Below, in pieces: positions 24,703 to 33,617 of a DNA stretch of 64,000 nt. The stretch covers positions 1-64,000 of the forward strand of contig NZ_FOHO01000010.1 of NCBI RefSeq assembly GCF_900111675.1, given 5' to 3'. Each line of letters opens with the position of its first letter. Within the stretch, counting starts at the first letter, position 1. The position numbers and the translations under genes are program-made. Under the pieces are notes generated by a model, which saw only the letters and a program-made list of their open reading frames with translations, was not told the DNA's origin and ran no database searches. The DNA is from Paracoccus homiensis (GTDB lineage: Bacteria > Pseudomonadota > Alphaproteobacteria > Rhodobacterales > Rhodobacteraceae).

Positions 24703-26765
24703 GCCTGGGCCACCGGCCAGGTCTTGGCGACCATGGTCAGAACGTCATATTGGGCAACCACCTCATCCTTCTGGTTGCTGACCCGGCAATCCCAGCGCAC
24801 CTCGCCATAGACGGCATTCTCGCGCGGGTTGATATCCTTGCAGGTCAGCCGCACCCGCAGGCTGTCGCCGAAATAGACCGGCGTCAGAAAGCGCATGTTG
24901 TCCACACCGTAATTGGCCAGAACCGGGCCGGGATCGGGCTGCACGAACAGGCCCGCCGCGAAGGACGCGATCAGATAGCCATGGGCCACGCGGTCCTCGA
25001 AGAACGGGTTTGCCTTGGCGGCGTCGCTGTCCATATGGGCATAGAACGTGTCGCCGGTGAAATGGGCGAAATGTTCGACATCCTCCTCGGTGATCTCACG
25101 CGCCTCGGTCACGATCTGATCGCCGATCCGCAGTTCGGCTAGGGATTTGCGGAACGGGTGCTGATCGGCACGTGCCGGGGCTCCATCGGTCCATTGCCCG
25201 GTCACCGCCGACAGCAGGCGCGGCGTGCCCTGAACGGCGGTGCGCTGCATGAAATGCTTGACCCCGCGCATGCCACCCATTTCCTCGCCGCCACCGGCAC
25301 GCCCCGGACCGCCATGAACCAGCGGTGCCAGGGGCGAACCATGCCCGGTCGAGGTCTTGGCGCTGTCGCGGTTGCCGATCATCACGCGACCATGGAAACA
25401 CGCCATGCCCAGAACCATCTGCGCGGCAATGTCGGGATCATTGGTAAAGACCGATGAGACAAGCGACCCCCTGCCCTTCTGCGCCAGTTCGACCGCCTGA
25501 TCGATGCTGTCATAGGGCATGATGGTGGCGACCGGGCCGAAGGCCTCGATCTCATGCGGGGCGGTGGCGGTCATCGGGTCGGCGCAGTGCAAAAGCACCG
25601 GGGACATGAAGGCGCCCTTGTCTGCATCGCCCGAAATCACCTGAACCTTGCCCGGATCCCCAAAGACGATGGACGCTTCGGCCGCGATGGCGGCGATCTT
25701 GGCGCGGACATCGTCGCGATCCCCGCAGGAGGCCAGCGCCCCCATCCGTGCGTTCTTGTCATCGGGCAGACCGATGGCGGTCTTCGCCAACCGTTCAGAC
25801 AATGCCGCGATCAGCGCGTCCTGATGGTCGCGCGGCACCAGAACCCGGCGGATCGCGGTACATTTCTGCCCCGCCTTCGAGGTCATCTCGCGCGCGACCT
25901 CTTTGACGAACAGATCGAATTCCGGCGTGTCGGGGGTCGCATCCGGGCCAAGCACGGCGGCGTTCAGGCTGTCGGCCTCCATCGTGAAACGGGTCGAGTT
26001 CGCGACGATCGCCGGATGGGTCCGCAGCTTTTGCCCGGTGCTGGCCGAACCGGTGAAGGTCACGACATCCTGCCCGGTGACATGATCCAGCAGATCGCCG
26101 ACCCCGCCGCAGATCAGTTGCAGCGCACCTTCGGGCAGGATGTTCATCTGCAGCATCCGGCGCACGACAAGCTCGGTCACATAGGCCGTCTGCGAGGCGG
26201 GTTTCACGATGCAGGGCATCCCCGCGATCAGGGCCGGCGCGATCTTTTCCAGCATCCCCCAGACCGGGAAATTGAAGGCGTTGATATGGATCGCGACCCC
26301 GCGCAGCGGCGTCAGGATGTGCTGGGCGACAAAGCTGCCATCGCGGGACAGCCCTTCGACCGGGCCTTCGGTCAGCACCTTGGCATTCGGCAATTCGCGC
26401 CGCGCCTTCGACGCAAAGGTCAGCATCGTGCCGATGCCGCCGTCGATATCGGGCCACGCATCCTTGGGCGTGGCGCCGGTCGCCAGGCTTTCGACGTGGA
26501 ACTCATCCTTCATGTCCATCAGGCGCAGGCCGATTTCCTTCAGCATCAGCGCACGTTCATGGATGGTCAGACGACGCAGGCCCGCGCCTCCGACCTCGCG
26601 GCCCCAAGCCAGCGCCGCGGCGAAATCGATCCCGTCAGAGGAAATCAGCGCGTGGGTTTCGCCCGTGGCCGCATGGGCAAGGGGCTTGCCCTCGCCATTT
26701 CCTGCGCGCCAAGCGCCCTGCACAAAGCTTTCCAGCCGCCGCGCGGTGCGTCCCGTATCCAGCAT
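24699..26765 (-). CDS. paaZ: Oxepin-CoA hydrolase/semialdehyde dehydrogenase
   Basis: A 688-residue two-domain enzyme. Residues 1 to about 520 are an aldehyde dehydrogenase (FNFPVWG, VTFTGSASTG, nucleophile in GQKCTAIRR) that oxidises the ring-opened semialdehyde. Residues from about 545 form a MaoC-type hydratase (HFTGDTFYAHMD, FEDRVAHGYLIAS) that opens the oxepin ring. Both domains appear intact, unlike bacteria that have only the hydratase part. It is located downstream of paaABCDE and a third ferritin-like gene. Confidence 0.93.
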   Translation of the reverse strand: MLDTGRTARRLESFVQGAWRAGNGEGKPLAHAATGETHALISSDGIDFAAALAWGREVGGAGLRRLTIHERALMLKEIGLRLMDMKDEFHVESLATGATPKDAWPDIDGGIGTMLTFASKARRELPNAKVLTEGPVEGLSRDGSFVAQHILTPLRGVAIHINAFNFPVWGMLEKIAPALIAGMPCIVKPASQTAYVTELVVRRMLQMNILPEGALQLICGGVGDLLDHVTGQDVVTFTGSASTGQKLRTHPAIVANSTRFTMEADSLNAAVLGPDATPDTPEFDLFVKEVAREMTSKAGQKCTAIRRVLVPRDHQDALIAALSERLAKTAIGLPDDKNARMGALASCGDRDDVRAKIAAIAAEASIVFGDPGKVQVISGDADKGAFMSPVLLHCADPMTATAPHEIEAFGPVATIMPYDSIDQAVELAQKGRGSLVSSVFTNDPDIAAQMVLGMACFHGRVMIGNRDSAKTSTGHGSPLAPLVHGGPGRAGGGEEMGGMRGVKHFMQRTAVQGTPRLLSAVTGQWTDGAPARADQHPFRKSLAELRIGDQIVTEAREITEEDVEHFAHFTGDTFYAHMDSDAAKANPFFEDRVAHGYLIASFAAGLFVQPDPGPVLANYGVDNMRFLTPVYFGDSLRVRLTCKDINPRENAVYGEVRWDCRVSNQKDEVVAQYDVLTMVAKTWPVAQA

Positions 26766-26779
26766 GTGCTGTCCTTTCC

Positions 26780-27538
26780 CTAGTCCAGTCCCAGCGCGGT
26801 CAGAACCGACCCCGCCTGGGCGCGCCAGCTTTGGCGCAATGTCTCGTTATCGGTATGGCGCAAGCCCATGCCGCGCTGTTTTTCAAAGCGTTCGGATTGC
26901 GCCGGACCAAAGGTTTCGGCCACGCGCGGCATCCAATAGGCAACCGACGCCCTGACACCGTCGCGGTCGCTGCGGGCCAGCCGCTCCAACCCCTCCTGGC
27001 CCAGTTCCATGTGACGCCGTTCGCGCGGCAACAGGTCGCGCATCACCTCGGCCAGCGGCTGATAGGAACTGCGCTGCATCTCGGTCAGGGCATGCAGCGT
27101 GGCCATGCCCATCAGCACATTCATCACCACCGCATCGGTCCAGCCGGTCAGGGGATAATAAAACACCGACAATCGCATGTCGCCACCCTGCCGGCGCGGG
27201 TCGATACGGTCATCGCGCGACACGCGGGCAGCCCAGTCATGCGCCTGATTATACAGCGCCTTGTCGGTGCCAAAGCCCTGCATCAGATCCAGAACGCGTT
27301 CCGCATGATCGGCCTTTTCCAGCGTGATCCGGCTGGCGGCGATGCGTTCCTTGATGCCCGGCGCCCAGTTGATCGCCGCGGCAAAACCGGCCGATCCGGC
27401 CAGCTCGCTGTCCACAAAGGAAGACATCAGCCGCAGCAACTCGCCGCGATAACGCGGCGGCACATTTTCGGGCGAGGTCAGCTTGCCCCCCTGGGCCAGA
27501 TACTCGGCGATGGGCATGGCTGCGGCATCATTCGTCAT
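26780..27538 (-). CDS. Third PaaA/PaaC-like ferritin-fold protein
   Basis: A 252-residue helical protein of the phenylacetic acid catabolic (PaaA/PaaC) family, in addition to the normal paaA and paaC. The segment QRSSYQPLAEVMRDLLP aligns without gaps with PaaA. Of the six iron ligands of PaaA (Glu59, Glu89, His92, Asp143, Glu172, His175), the equivalents here are Glu44, Lys75, His78, Gly144, Glu173 and His176, so two are lost. It overlaps paaE by 11 bases and precedes paaZ by 14. It could be a structural or chaperone-like subunit of the epoxidase, or a remnant oxygenase; I know no assigned function. Confidence 0.75.
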   Translation of the reverse strand: MTNDAAAMPIAEYLAQGGKLTSPENVPPRYRGELLRLMSSFVDSELAGSAGFAAAINWAPGIKERIAASRITLEKADHAERVLDLMQGFGTDKALYNQAHDWAARVSRDDRIDPRRQGGDMRLSVFYYPLTGWTDAVVMNVLMGMATLHALTEMQRSSYQPLAEVMRDLLPRERRHMELGQEGLERLARSDRDGVRASVAYWMPRVAETFGPAQSERFEKQRGMGLRHTDNETLRQSWRAQAGSVLTALGLD

Positions 27539-28598
27539 AGCTGAGCACCAGTTTGTCCGACAGCGGGATACATTGACAGGACAGGACGTAACCGGCGCGG
27601 ACCTCGTAATCCTCCAGCGCGTGGTTCACCTCCATCTCGACCTCGCCTTCCAGAACCTTTGCGCGACAGGTCGAACAGACTCCGGCCTTGCAGGAATAGG
27701 GCGCGTCCATATCGTGATCGATGGCCGCATCCAGAACCGAGGTTCCGTCCTTCGGCATCCGGAAGCTGCGCGTGGCACCGTCCAGCGTGACCGACACCTC
27801 GCAGCTGTTGGCGGCATTGACGGCCTGCTGCGACACCGCGCGTTTCTTAGCCCGACCGGGCTGAGAGGATGCGAACAGTTCGAACTTGATCTGATCGTCG
27901 CTGAGGCCATGTTTGCGCAGGCTGTCGGCGATGGTCAGCATCATCGGCTCGGGGCCGCAGATAAATGCGGTATCGACGGTCTCGGCGTCGATCCACATGC
28001 GAAACAGCATCTCCATCTTGTCGGCGTCGATGCGTCCGGTGAACAGGTCGATCTCCTGCCCCTCGCTTTCAAGGATATGAACGACCGAGAACCGGCCCAG
28101 ATAGGTGTTCTTCAGATCCTCAAGTTCCTCGCGGAACATGATCGAACCGACCTGCCGGTTGGCATAGACCAGCGTGAAGGTGGATGCCGGTTCGCGCGAC
28201 AGCACGGTCTTGATGATCGACAGGACCGGCGTGATCCCGGACCCACCCGCAAATCCCAGATAGCTTTTCGCGGTCGCAGGATCCAGCGCGGTGAAGAACC
28301 GGCCTTGCGGGGTCATCGCCTCCAGCATGTCGCCGGGTTTCAGTTCCTCGTTCGCCCAAGTCGAAAAGGCGCCGCCATCGACCCGCTTGATCCCGACCCG
28401 CAGGCAACCCTCGTCCAGTCCGGCGCAAATCGAATAGGACCGGCGCAGTTCCTCACCGTCGAACTCGCGGCGAAAGGTCAGGTACTGGCCCTGGGTAAAG
28501 GCAAAAGCCCCGGCATCCTGCGGCTTCAGCGTAACGACCACGGCATCGCGGGTCTCTCGCCGGACCTCGGTCACTTCCAAGGGGTGAAAACGTGGCAT
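27528..28598 (-). CDS. paaE: Phenylacetyl-CoA epoxidase reductase subunit
   Basis: A 356-residue flavin- and iron-sulfur-containing reductase. The FAD-binding RSYSIC and NAD-binding GGSGITPVLS motifs are followed by a C-terminal plant-type 2Fe-2S domain (CKAGVCSTC and a fourth cysteine in LSCQC). It feeds NADPH electrons to the PaaA diiron site. GGAGG lies six bases before the ATG. Confidence 0.92.
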   Translation of the reverse strand: MPRFHPLEVTEVRRETRDAVVVTLKPQDAGAFAFTQGQYLTFRREFDGEELRRSYSICAGLDEGCLRVGIKRVDGGAFSTWANEELKPGDMLEAMTPQGRFFTALDPATAKSYLGFAGGSGITPVLSIIKTVLSREPASTFTLVYANRQVGSIMFREELEDLKNTYLGRFSVVHILESEGQEIDLFTGRIDADKMEMLFRMWIDAETVDTAFICGPEPMMLTIADSLRKHGLSDDQIKFELFASSQPGRAKKRAVSQQAVNAANSCEVSVTLDGATRSFRMPKDGTSVLDAAIDHDMDAPYSCKAGVCSTCRAKVLEGEVEMEVNHALEDYEVRAGYVLSCQCIPLSDKLVLSYDE

Positions 28599-28635
28599 CT
28601 CTGACCTCCTCCGGACAGAACCAGGGCAGCCGGCC

Positions 28636-29151
28636 CTAGTGGCATTTGAAATAGTCGAACGGCTCCAGGCAGTCCTTGCAGCGATAGCTGGCCTTGCACG
28701 GGGTCGAGCCGAACTGGCTGACCCGTTCGGTATTGCCCGACCCGCAGCGCGGGCAGGCGATCACCAGATTTGACCGCCCGGCCAGCCGCGCCGCCCGTGC
28801 CGCCGTGCCCCCGTCGGATGCGGTGCCATCGACGGGCGGCGCGATCCCATAGGCGCGCAGCTTGTCGCGGCCCTCTTGCGTGACCCAATCTGTGGTCCAG
28901 GGCGGTGACAGCCGACGTTCCAGCCGCAGATCGCCGATCCCGCGATCGCGAAGATGGCTTTCGATCGCCAGATCGATCACCGCCGTTGCGGGACAGCCGG
29001 AATAGGTCGGCGTGACCGCAACGACCAGCGTGTCGCCATCCCAGCGGATATCGCGCACGATCCCCAGATCGGTGACCGAGACGACCGGTATTTCGGGATC
29101 CGGCACCTCGGCCAGCCAGTCCCAGATCTGCGCATCGCTTGGTGTGGACAT
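28636..29151 (-). CDS. paaD: PaaD, iron-sulfur assembly-type protein of the epoxidase
   Basis: A 171-residue protein with an N-terminal DUF59/MIP18 domain (VPDPEIPVVSVTDLGIVRDI) and a C-terminal zinc-ribbon-like region with cysteine pairs CPRC and CKDC. PaaD is needed for a functional epoxidase complex and is thought to mature the FeS or diiron centres. The start is the ATG at 29151, 11 bases after the paaC stop. Confidence 0.9.
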   Translation of the reverse strand: MSTPSDAQIWDWLAEVPDPEIPVVSVTDLGIVRDIRWDGDTLVVAVTPTYSGCPATAVIDLAIESHLRDRGIGDLRLERRLSPPWTTDWVTQEGRDKLRAYGIAPPVDGTASDGGTAARAARLAGRSNLVIACPRCGSGNTERVSQFGSTPCKASYRCKDCLEPFDYFKCH

Positions 29152-29162
29152 GGCGCGGCCCG

Positions 29163-30017
29163 TTACCAGCTGGCGCCCGGATAGGCGCGTTGCAGGAACT
29201 GCATCTGCGCAAGGATATAGCCCAGATGCTCGGTGTGGCGCCCCTGCTTGCCACCGCGATGGACATCCGCGCGCCCTTCGGGTCGGGTCAGCGTGGCCTC
29301 GGCCAGAACCTCTTCGACGGTCTGTTGCCATGCCGGTTGCAGATCGGCCAGCACCGGCGCGATCCCCGCATTGGCGACGGCATCATCCACGGCATCGGCA
29401 ACGAACATCTCGCCGGAATAGGGCCACAGCCGGTCCAGCGCCTCCTGCATCCGGGCGTGGCTTTCCTGGGTCCCGTCGCCCAGCCGCACCACCAGATCCG
29501 AGCTGCGTTCCAGGTGATAGCTGACCTCTTTCAGCGCCTTGGCCGCGATTTCAGCCACGCGCGGGCTGGCAGAGCGGGTCAGCGCCGTCAGCATGTGGAA
29601 ATGCCACGCATCGAACAGGAATTCGCGCATCAGGGTGACCGCCATGTCGCCATTGGGCAACTCGGCCAGTTGCAGGTTGCGGAACTTCATCGCATCGCGA
29701 AGAAAGGCCAGATCGTCGGCAGTGCGCCCCTCGCTCTGAACCTCGGCCGCAAGACCCAACCACATCTGCGTGTGACCGATCAGATCCAGCGCCGTGTTCG
29801 CCAGCGCGATGTCTTCTTCCAGCGCGGGACCGTGGCCGCACCATTCCGAAATGCGATGCCCCAGTATCAGGGTGTTGTCACCCATGCGGCACAGCCAGTC
29901 GAAGAAGGCGGGCTTCAGATCCACGTCCTGCACATGCGGGTCGTGGCTCTGCGCGGCAGCGGCGCTTTCGGCCAGCGCCACCACATCGGGCGTGGTCATA
30001 TCGGGCAGCGACGGCAT
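29163..30017 (-). CDS. paaC: Phenylacetyl-CoA epoxidase structural subunit PaaC
   Basis: A 284-residue ferritin-fold protein that pairs with PaaA as a non-catalytic partner. The segment ANTALDLIGHTQMWLGLAAE and REFLFDAWHFHMLTAL are typical of PaaC. The ATG at 30017 overlaps the paaB stop (TGATG); a GTG one codon earlier is also possible. Confidence 0.9.
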   Translation of the reverse strand: MPSLPDMTTPDVVALAESAAAAQSHDPHVQDVDLKPAFFDWLCRMGDNTLILGHRISEWCGHGPALEEDIALANTALDLIGHTQMWLGLAAEVQSEGRTADDLAFLRDAMKFRNLQLAELPNGDMAVTLMREFLFDAWHFHMLTALTRSASPRVAEIAAKALKEVSYHLERSSDLVVRLGDGTQESHARMQEALDRLWPYSGEMFVADAVDDAVANAGIAPVLADLQPAWQQTVEEVLAEATLTRPEGRADVHRGGKQGRHTEHLGYILAQMQFLQRAYPGASW

Positions 30018-30304
30018 CACATATGCCCCACTTCGTCCGGGATGTCGAAGAAGGTCGGGTGCCGATAGACCTTGCTTTCCGCCGGGTCGAACAGCGGCCC
30101 CTTGTCGGATGGGGCCGAGGCGGTGATCTCGGCCGATCTGACCACCCAGATCGAGACGCCCTCCTTGCGGCGGGTATAGACATCACGCGCGTTGTTGATC
30201 GCCATTTCCGCATCGGGGGCATGCAGGCTGCCGACATGGCGATGGTTCAGACCATGCTGTCCGCGAATGAAGATTTCCCACAGCGGCCATTCCTTTTTGG
30301 ACAT
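30017..30304 (-). CDS. paaB: Phenylacetyl-CoA epoxidase subunit PaaB
   Basis: A 95-residue small subunit (WPLWEIFIRGQHGLNHRHVG opening, DAEMAINNARDVYTRR). PaaB bridges the PaaAC units in the epoxidase complex. It is tightly spaced after paaA (15 bases) and overlaps paaC. Confidence 0.92.
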   Translation of the reverse strand: MSKKEWPLWEIFIRGQHGLNHRHVGSLHAPDAEMAINNARDVYTRRKEGVSIWVVRSAEITASAPSDKGPLFDPAESKVYRHPTFFDIPDEVGHM

Positions 30305-30319
30305 CGGTAGCTTCCTTCC

Positions 30320-31318
30320 TTATTCGGCGGCAACGGTCGCGGCACGGCGGCGCGCGGCGGATTTGTCGGCATAGGCGCTCAGCCCGTCGCGGAACCACTG
30401 GCCGTTGTCCCAGGCGGTGCGGCGGGCTTCCAGCCGCTCGCGGTTGCAGGGACCGTTGCCCTTGATCACCTCGAAGAACTCTTCCCAGTCGGGCTCGGCG
30501 AAATCGTAATGGCCGCGTTCATCGTTCCAGCGCAGGGTTTCGTCGGGCACGGTCAGGCCCAGATATTCCGCCTGCGGCACCGTTTCATCGACGAATTTCT
30601 GGCGCAGCTCGTCGTTGGTGTTCATCTTGATCTTCCACGCCATCGACTGCGCGGAATGGACCGAGTCCTTGTCGGACGGGCCGAACATCATCAGCGCCGG
30701 ATACCAGAAGCGGTTCAGCGCGTCCTGCGCCATTTCCTTCTGCTCGGGCGTGCCTTCGGCCATCTTCATCATGATCGCGTAGCCCTGCCGCTGGTGGAAG
30801 CTTTCTTCCTTGCAGATGCGGATCATCGCGCGGCTATAGGGGCCATAGCTGGTGCGCTGCAACGGCACCTGGTTCATGATCGCGGCACCGTCGACCAGCC
30901 AGCCGACCGCGCCCATATCGGCCCAGGTCAGCGTGGGATAGTTGAAGATGCTGCTGTATTTCATCGCCCCGGAATGCAGCTTTTCGAACAGCTCATCGCG
31001 GCTGACGCCAAGCGTCTCGGCGGCACTGTACAGATATAGGCCGTGGCCGGCCTCGTCCTGGACCTTCGCCAGCAGGATCGCCTTGCGTTCCAGCGTCGGC
31101 GCACGGGTGATCCAGTTGCCTTCGGGCAGCTGGCCCACGATTTCGCTATGCGCGTGCTGGCCGATCTGGCGGATCAGCGTCTTGCGATAGCCTTCAGGCA
31201 TCCATTCCTTGGGCTCGATCTTTTCATTGCGGTCGATGCGTTCCTGAAAGGCGCGTTCCTCGGGCGACATTTCGTCGGCCGATTTCATGCCTTCCGACTT
31301 TACCATCTGTGCATACAT
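30320..31318 (-). CDS. paaA: Phenylacetyl-CoA epoxidase catalytic subunit
   Basis: A 332-residue diiron oxygenase that inserts one oxygen atom into the ring of phenylacetyl-CoA. All six ligand positions are present: Glu59, Glu89 and His92 (DEAGH), Asp143, Glu172 and His175 (EESFH). It begins the paaABCDE set, 15 bases after the thiolase gene, within the operon that starts near 32.6 kb. Confidence 0.94.
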   Translation of the reverse strand: MYAQMVKSEGMKSADEMSPEERAFQERIDRNEKIEPKEWMPEGYRKTLIRQIGQHAHSEIVGQLPEGNWITRAPTLERKAILLAKVQDEAGHGLYLYSAAETLGVSRDELFEKLHSGAMKYSSIFNYPTLTWADMGAVGWLVDGAAIMNQVPLQRTSYGPYSRAMIRICKEESFHQRQGYAIMMKMAEGTPEQKEMAQDALNRFWYPALMMFGPSDKDSVHSAQSMAWKIKMNTNDELRQKFVDETVPQAEYLGLTVPDETLRWNDERGHYDFAEPDWEEFFEVIKGNGPCNRERLEARRTAWDNGQWFRDGLSAYADKSAARRRAATVAAE

Positions 31319-31332
31319 GGTCCTGCCTCCTG

Positions 31333-32538
31333 TCAGACCCGTTCAAGGATCATCGCGATCCCTTGCCCGACGCCGACGCACATCGTGCACAGCGCATAGC
31401 GACCGCCGTTCCGTTGCAGCTGACGGGTCGCGGTCATCACCAGACGCGCCCCCGACATGCCAAGCGGATGCCCCATCGCGATCGCCCCGCCATTCGCATT
31501 CACATGCGGCGCGTCATCGGGCAGACCCAGATCGCGCAGCACCGCCAGGCCCTGCGCGGCAAAGGCCTCGTTCAATTCTATCACATCCATCTGGTCCAGC
31601 GTCAGCCCCGCCCGCGCCAGAACCTTGCGCGTGGCCGGAACCGGCCCGATGCCCATGATCCGCGGCGACACGCCGGCAGCCGCCATCGCCACGACCCGCG
31701 CCTGCGGGGTCAGCCCATGCGTCCGCGCCGCCGCCTCGGACGCCACGATCACGCCCGCCGCGCCGTCATTCACGCCCGAGGCATTGCCCGCCGTGACCGT
31801 CAGATCGGGTCCGTTGACCCCACGCAGCTTGGCAAGTTGTTCGATTCCGGTGCCGGGACGGGGATGTTCGTCGGTGTCGATCACCACCGGATCACCCTTG
31901 CGCTGCGGGATGGTGACCGGCGCAATCTCATCGGTGAAAAAGCCCGACTCCTGCGCAGCGGCCCACCGGGCCTGACTGCGCGCAGCAAAAGCGTCCTGAT
32001 CTTCGCGACTGATGTTGTAGTCCGACGCGACATTGTCGGCGGTTTCGGGCATGGAATCGGTGCCGAATTCGCGCTTCATCCGGGGGTTCACGAAACGCCA
32101 CCCGATGGTGGTGTCATACGTCTCGGCATTGCGTGAAAAGGCGCTGGTCGCCTTGGCCATGACAAAGGGGGCGCGGCTCATGCTTTCGACGCCACCTGCC
32201 AGCATCAGATCGCCGTCACCCGACCGGATCGCGCGGGCGGCCATGCCGATGGCGTCCATCCCCGACCCGCACAGGCGGTTGATCGTCGTGCCCGGCACCT
32301 CGATAGGCAACCCGGCCAGCAGACCCGCCATGCGCGCGACATTGCGATTATCCTCGCCTGCCTGATTGGCACAGCCAAGGATCACGTCATCGACCGCCGC
32401 CCAATCGACCGAGGCATTCCGCGCGACCAGCGCCCGCAACGGGATCGCCGCCAGATCATCCGCCCGAACCGAGGACAGCGCCCCGCCATAGCGCCCGATC
32501 GGGGTCCGCAATGCGTCACAGATGAATGCGTCGGTCAT
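31333..32538 (-). CDS. paaJ: 3-oxoadipyl-CoA/3-oxo-5,6-didehydrosuberyl-CoA thiolase
   Basis: A 401-residue thiolase. Cys90 (INRLCGSG) is the acyl-carrying nucleophile, and GHPLG and CVGVGQG supply the C-terminal His and Cys. It performs the two thiolytic cleavages that end the paa pathway (PaaJ/PcaF type). The start is the ATG at 32538, with GGAGGAG about six bases upstream. It is the first gene of the paa catabolic operon behind a promoter with a palindromic operator. Confidence 0.9.
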   Translation of the reverse strand: MTDAFICDALRTPIGRYGGALSSVRADDLAAIPLRALVARNASVDWAAVDDVILGCANQAGEDNRNVARMAGLLAGLPIEVPGTTINRLCGSGMDAIGMAARAIRSGDGDLMLAGGVESMSRAPFVMAKATSAFSRNAETYDTTIGWRFVNPRMKREFGTDSMPETADNVASDYNISREDQDAFAARSQARWAAAQESGFFTDEIAPVTIPQRKGDPVVIDTDEHPRPGTGIEQLAKLRGVNGPDLTVTAGNASGVNDGAAGVIVASEAAARTHGLTPQARVVAMAAAGVSPRIMGIGPVPATRKVLARAGLTLDQMDVIELNEAFAAQGLAVLRDLGLPDDAPHVNANGGAIAMGHPLGMSGARLVMTATRQLQRNGGRYALCTMCVGVGQGIAMILERV

Positions 32539-32573
32539 AAAGCTCTCCTCCGGTCGATGGTCGATCATTCATC

Positions 32574-32616
32574 GACCGCTCGGTCACCAATATACGGATC
32601 AAAACATCACTCGCAA
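32574..32616 (-). promoter_or_regulatory. Promoter and PaaR-type operator of the paaJABCDE operon
   Basis: On the minus strand TTGCGA (32611-32616) and TATATT (32589-32594) are separated by 16 bases, a good sigma-70 promoter. Directly downstream of the -10 lies GACCGAGCGGTC (32574-32585), a palindrome GACCG-NN-CGGTC that would cover the transcription start. The same palindrome type occurs at 20765-20776. Placement is ideal for repression by the TetR protein at 23502. Confidence 0.65.
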
Positions 32617-32691
32617 AGACAATTTTTGATGAATCGCGTGATGCTTTTTCGGAAGGCATGAAAATGACCGGAAAGCAAAGCCTTGCAGTTT

Positions 32692-33516
32692 TCAGCGGGA
32701 CAGGGCTTTCATCCGCGCGCGGGTTTCCGGCGTCGCCTCGGGCAAGGGGCCGACAGAATCGGCAAAGCTGTGACCGACGCAGCGATCCGCGCCTGCGGAC
32801 AGGCGCAGATACAGGTCGCGAAACAGATCATGCGCCTGCGCCGCAGGCCAGTCGACCGGGGTCGCGTCTTGCGGCAGGCGCGGGTCGGCAAGGGCGGCAT
32901 GGCGGTATTCATCGATCAGTCGCAGACGCAGCGCCAGGGCGTCCGCATCGGCCAGGCCCTGTGTCCGCTGCGGTGTCAGCCCGCCGAAGCGGTCCAGAAA
33001 TCCGCGATAGCCCTGCGCGACCTCGGCCAGCGGCCAATGCCCCGCCGCGAAACCGGGCAGATCATTCGCCCCCGATATCGTCGCCGCCCGCAGAACCGGC
33101 CCCGCCGGCAGCACGAGACCCGCGCGAAAGGGCGCAATCGCCCCGCTGCCGAAGGCAACCCAACCGGGCAATGGATCGCCCGACAGCGCAATCGCCCAGT
33201 CGGCAGGCAGCGAGGGCGGGGAGAACAGGATCTGACCGGCCTGCCGAAATTCGGTCTGCGCCGCAGCGGACAGGCGATAGAAACTGCGCCTCCCGATCCG
33301 CTCGCCCTGCAAACGCCCTGCCGCGACCAGACGCGATACGGCGGTCCGGACAAGGCTTTCGCTGATCCCGTGGCGGGCGCAGCATTCGATCAGCGTGCCC
33401 ATCCACAGCACGCTGCCGCGCGGTTCGACCACATCGCCATAAATCGTGACGATGAAAGAACTCGCCCGCGGCGGGGCCGATGTCAGGATGCGTTGGACAG
33501 GATCGGTCACGGCCAT
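32692..33516 (-). CDS. paaX: PaaX-family transcriptional regulator
   Basis: A 274-residue PaaX regulator. The N-terminal winged helix contains FIVTIYGDVVEPRGSVLWMGTL and ISESLVRTAVSRLVAAGRL, and the C-terminal part is the PaaX effector domain (GFLDRFG, LIDEYRH). PaaX represses paa genes until phenylacetyl-CoA accumulates. It lies upstream of, and in the same direction as, the thiolase-led operon, with 153 bases between. A separate PaaR-like TetR gene is present, so control may be double. Confidence 0.9.
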   Translation of the reverse strand: MAVTDPVQRILTSAPPRASSFIVTIYGDVVEPRGSVLWMGTLIECCARHGISESLVRTAVSRLVAAGRLQGERIGRRSFYRLSAAAQTEFRQAGQILFSPPSLPADWAIALSGDPLPGWVAFGSGAIAPFRAGLVLPAGPVLRAATISGANDLPGFAAGHWPLAEVAQGYRGFLDRFGGLTPQRTQGLADADALALRLRLIDEYRHAALADPRLPQDATPVDWPAAQAHDLFRDLYLRLSAGADRCVGHSFADSVGPLPEATPETRARMKALSR

Positions 33517-33617
33517 GCGTCTTCAAAGCGGAACTGCCGCCCAACCTAGCCAGCCGGGCGGCACATGTCACCCGCAGGCGGGGGATGCCCCGGACCGGTC
33601 GGGCCCGGGGCCGTGGA

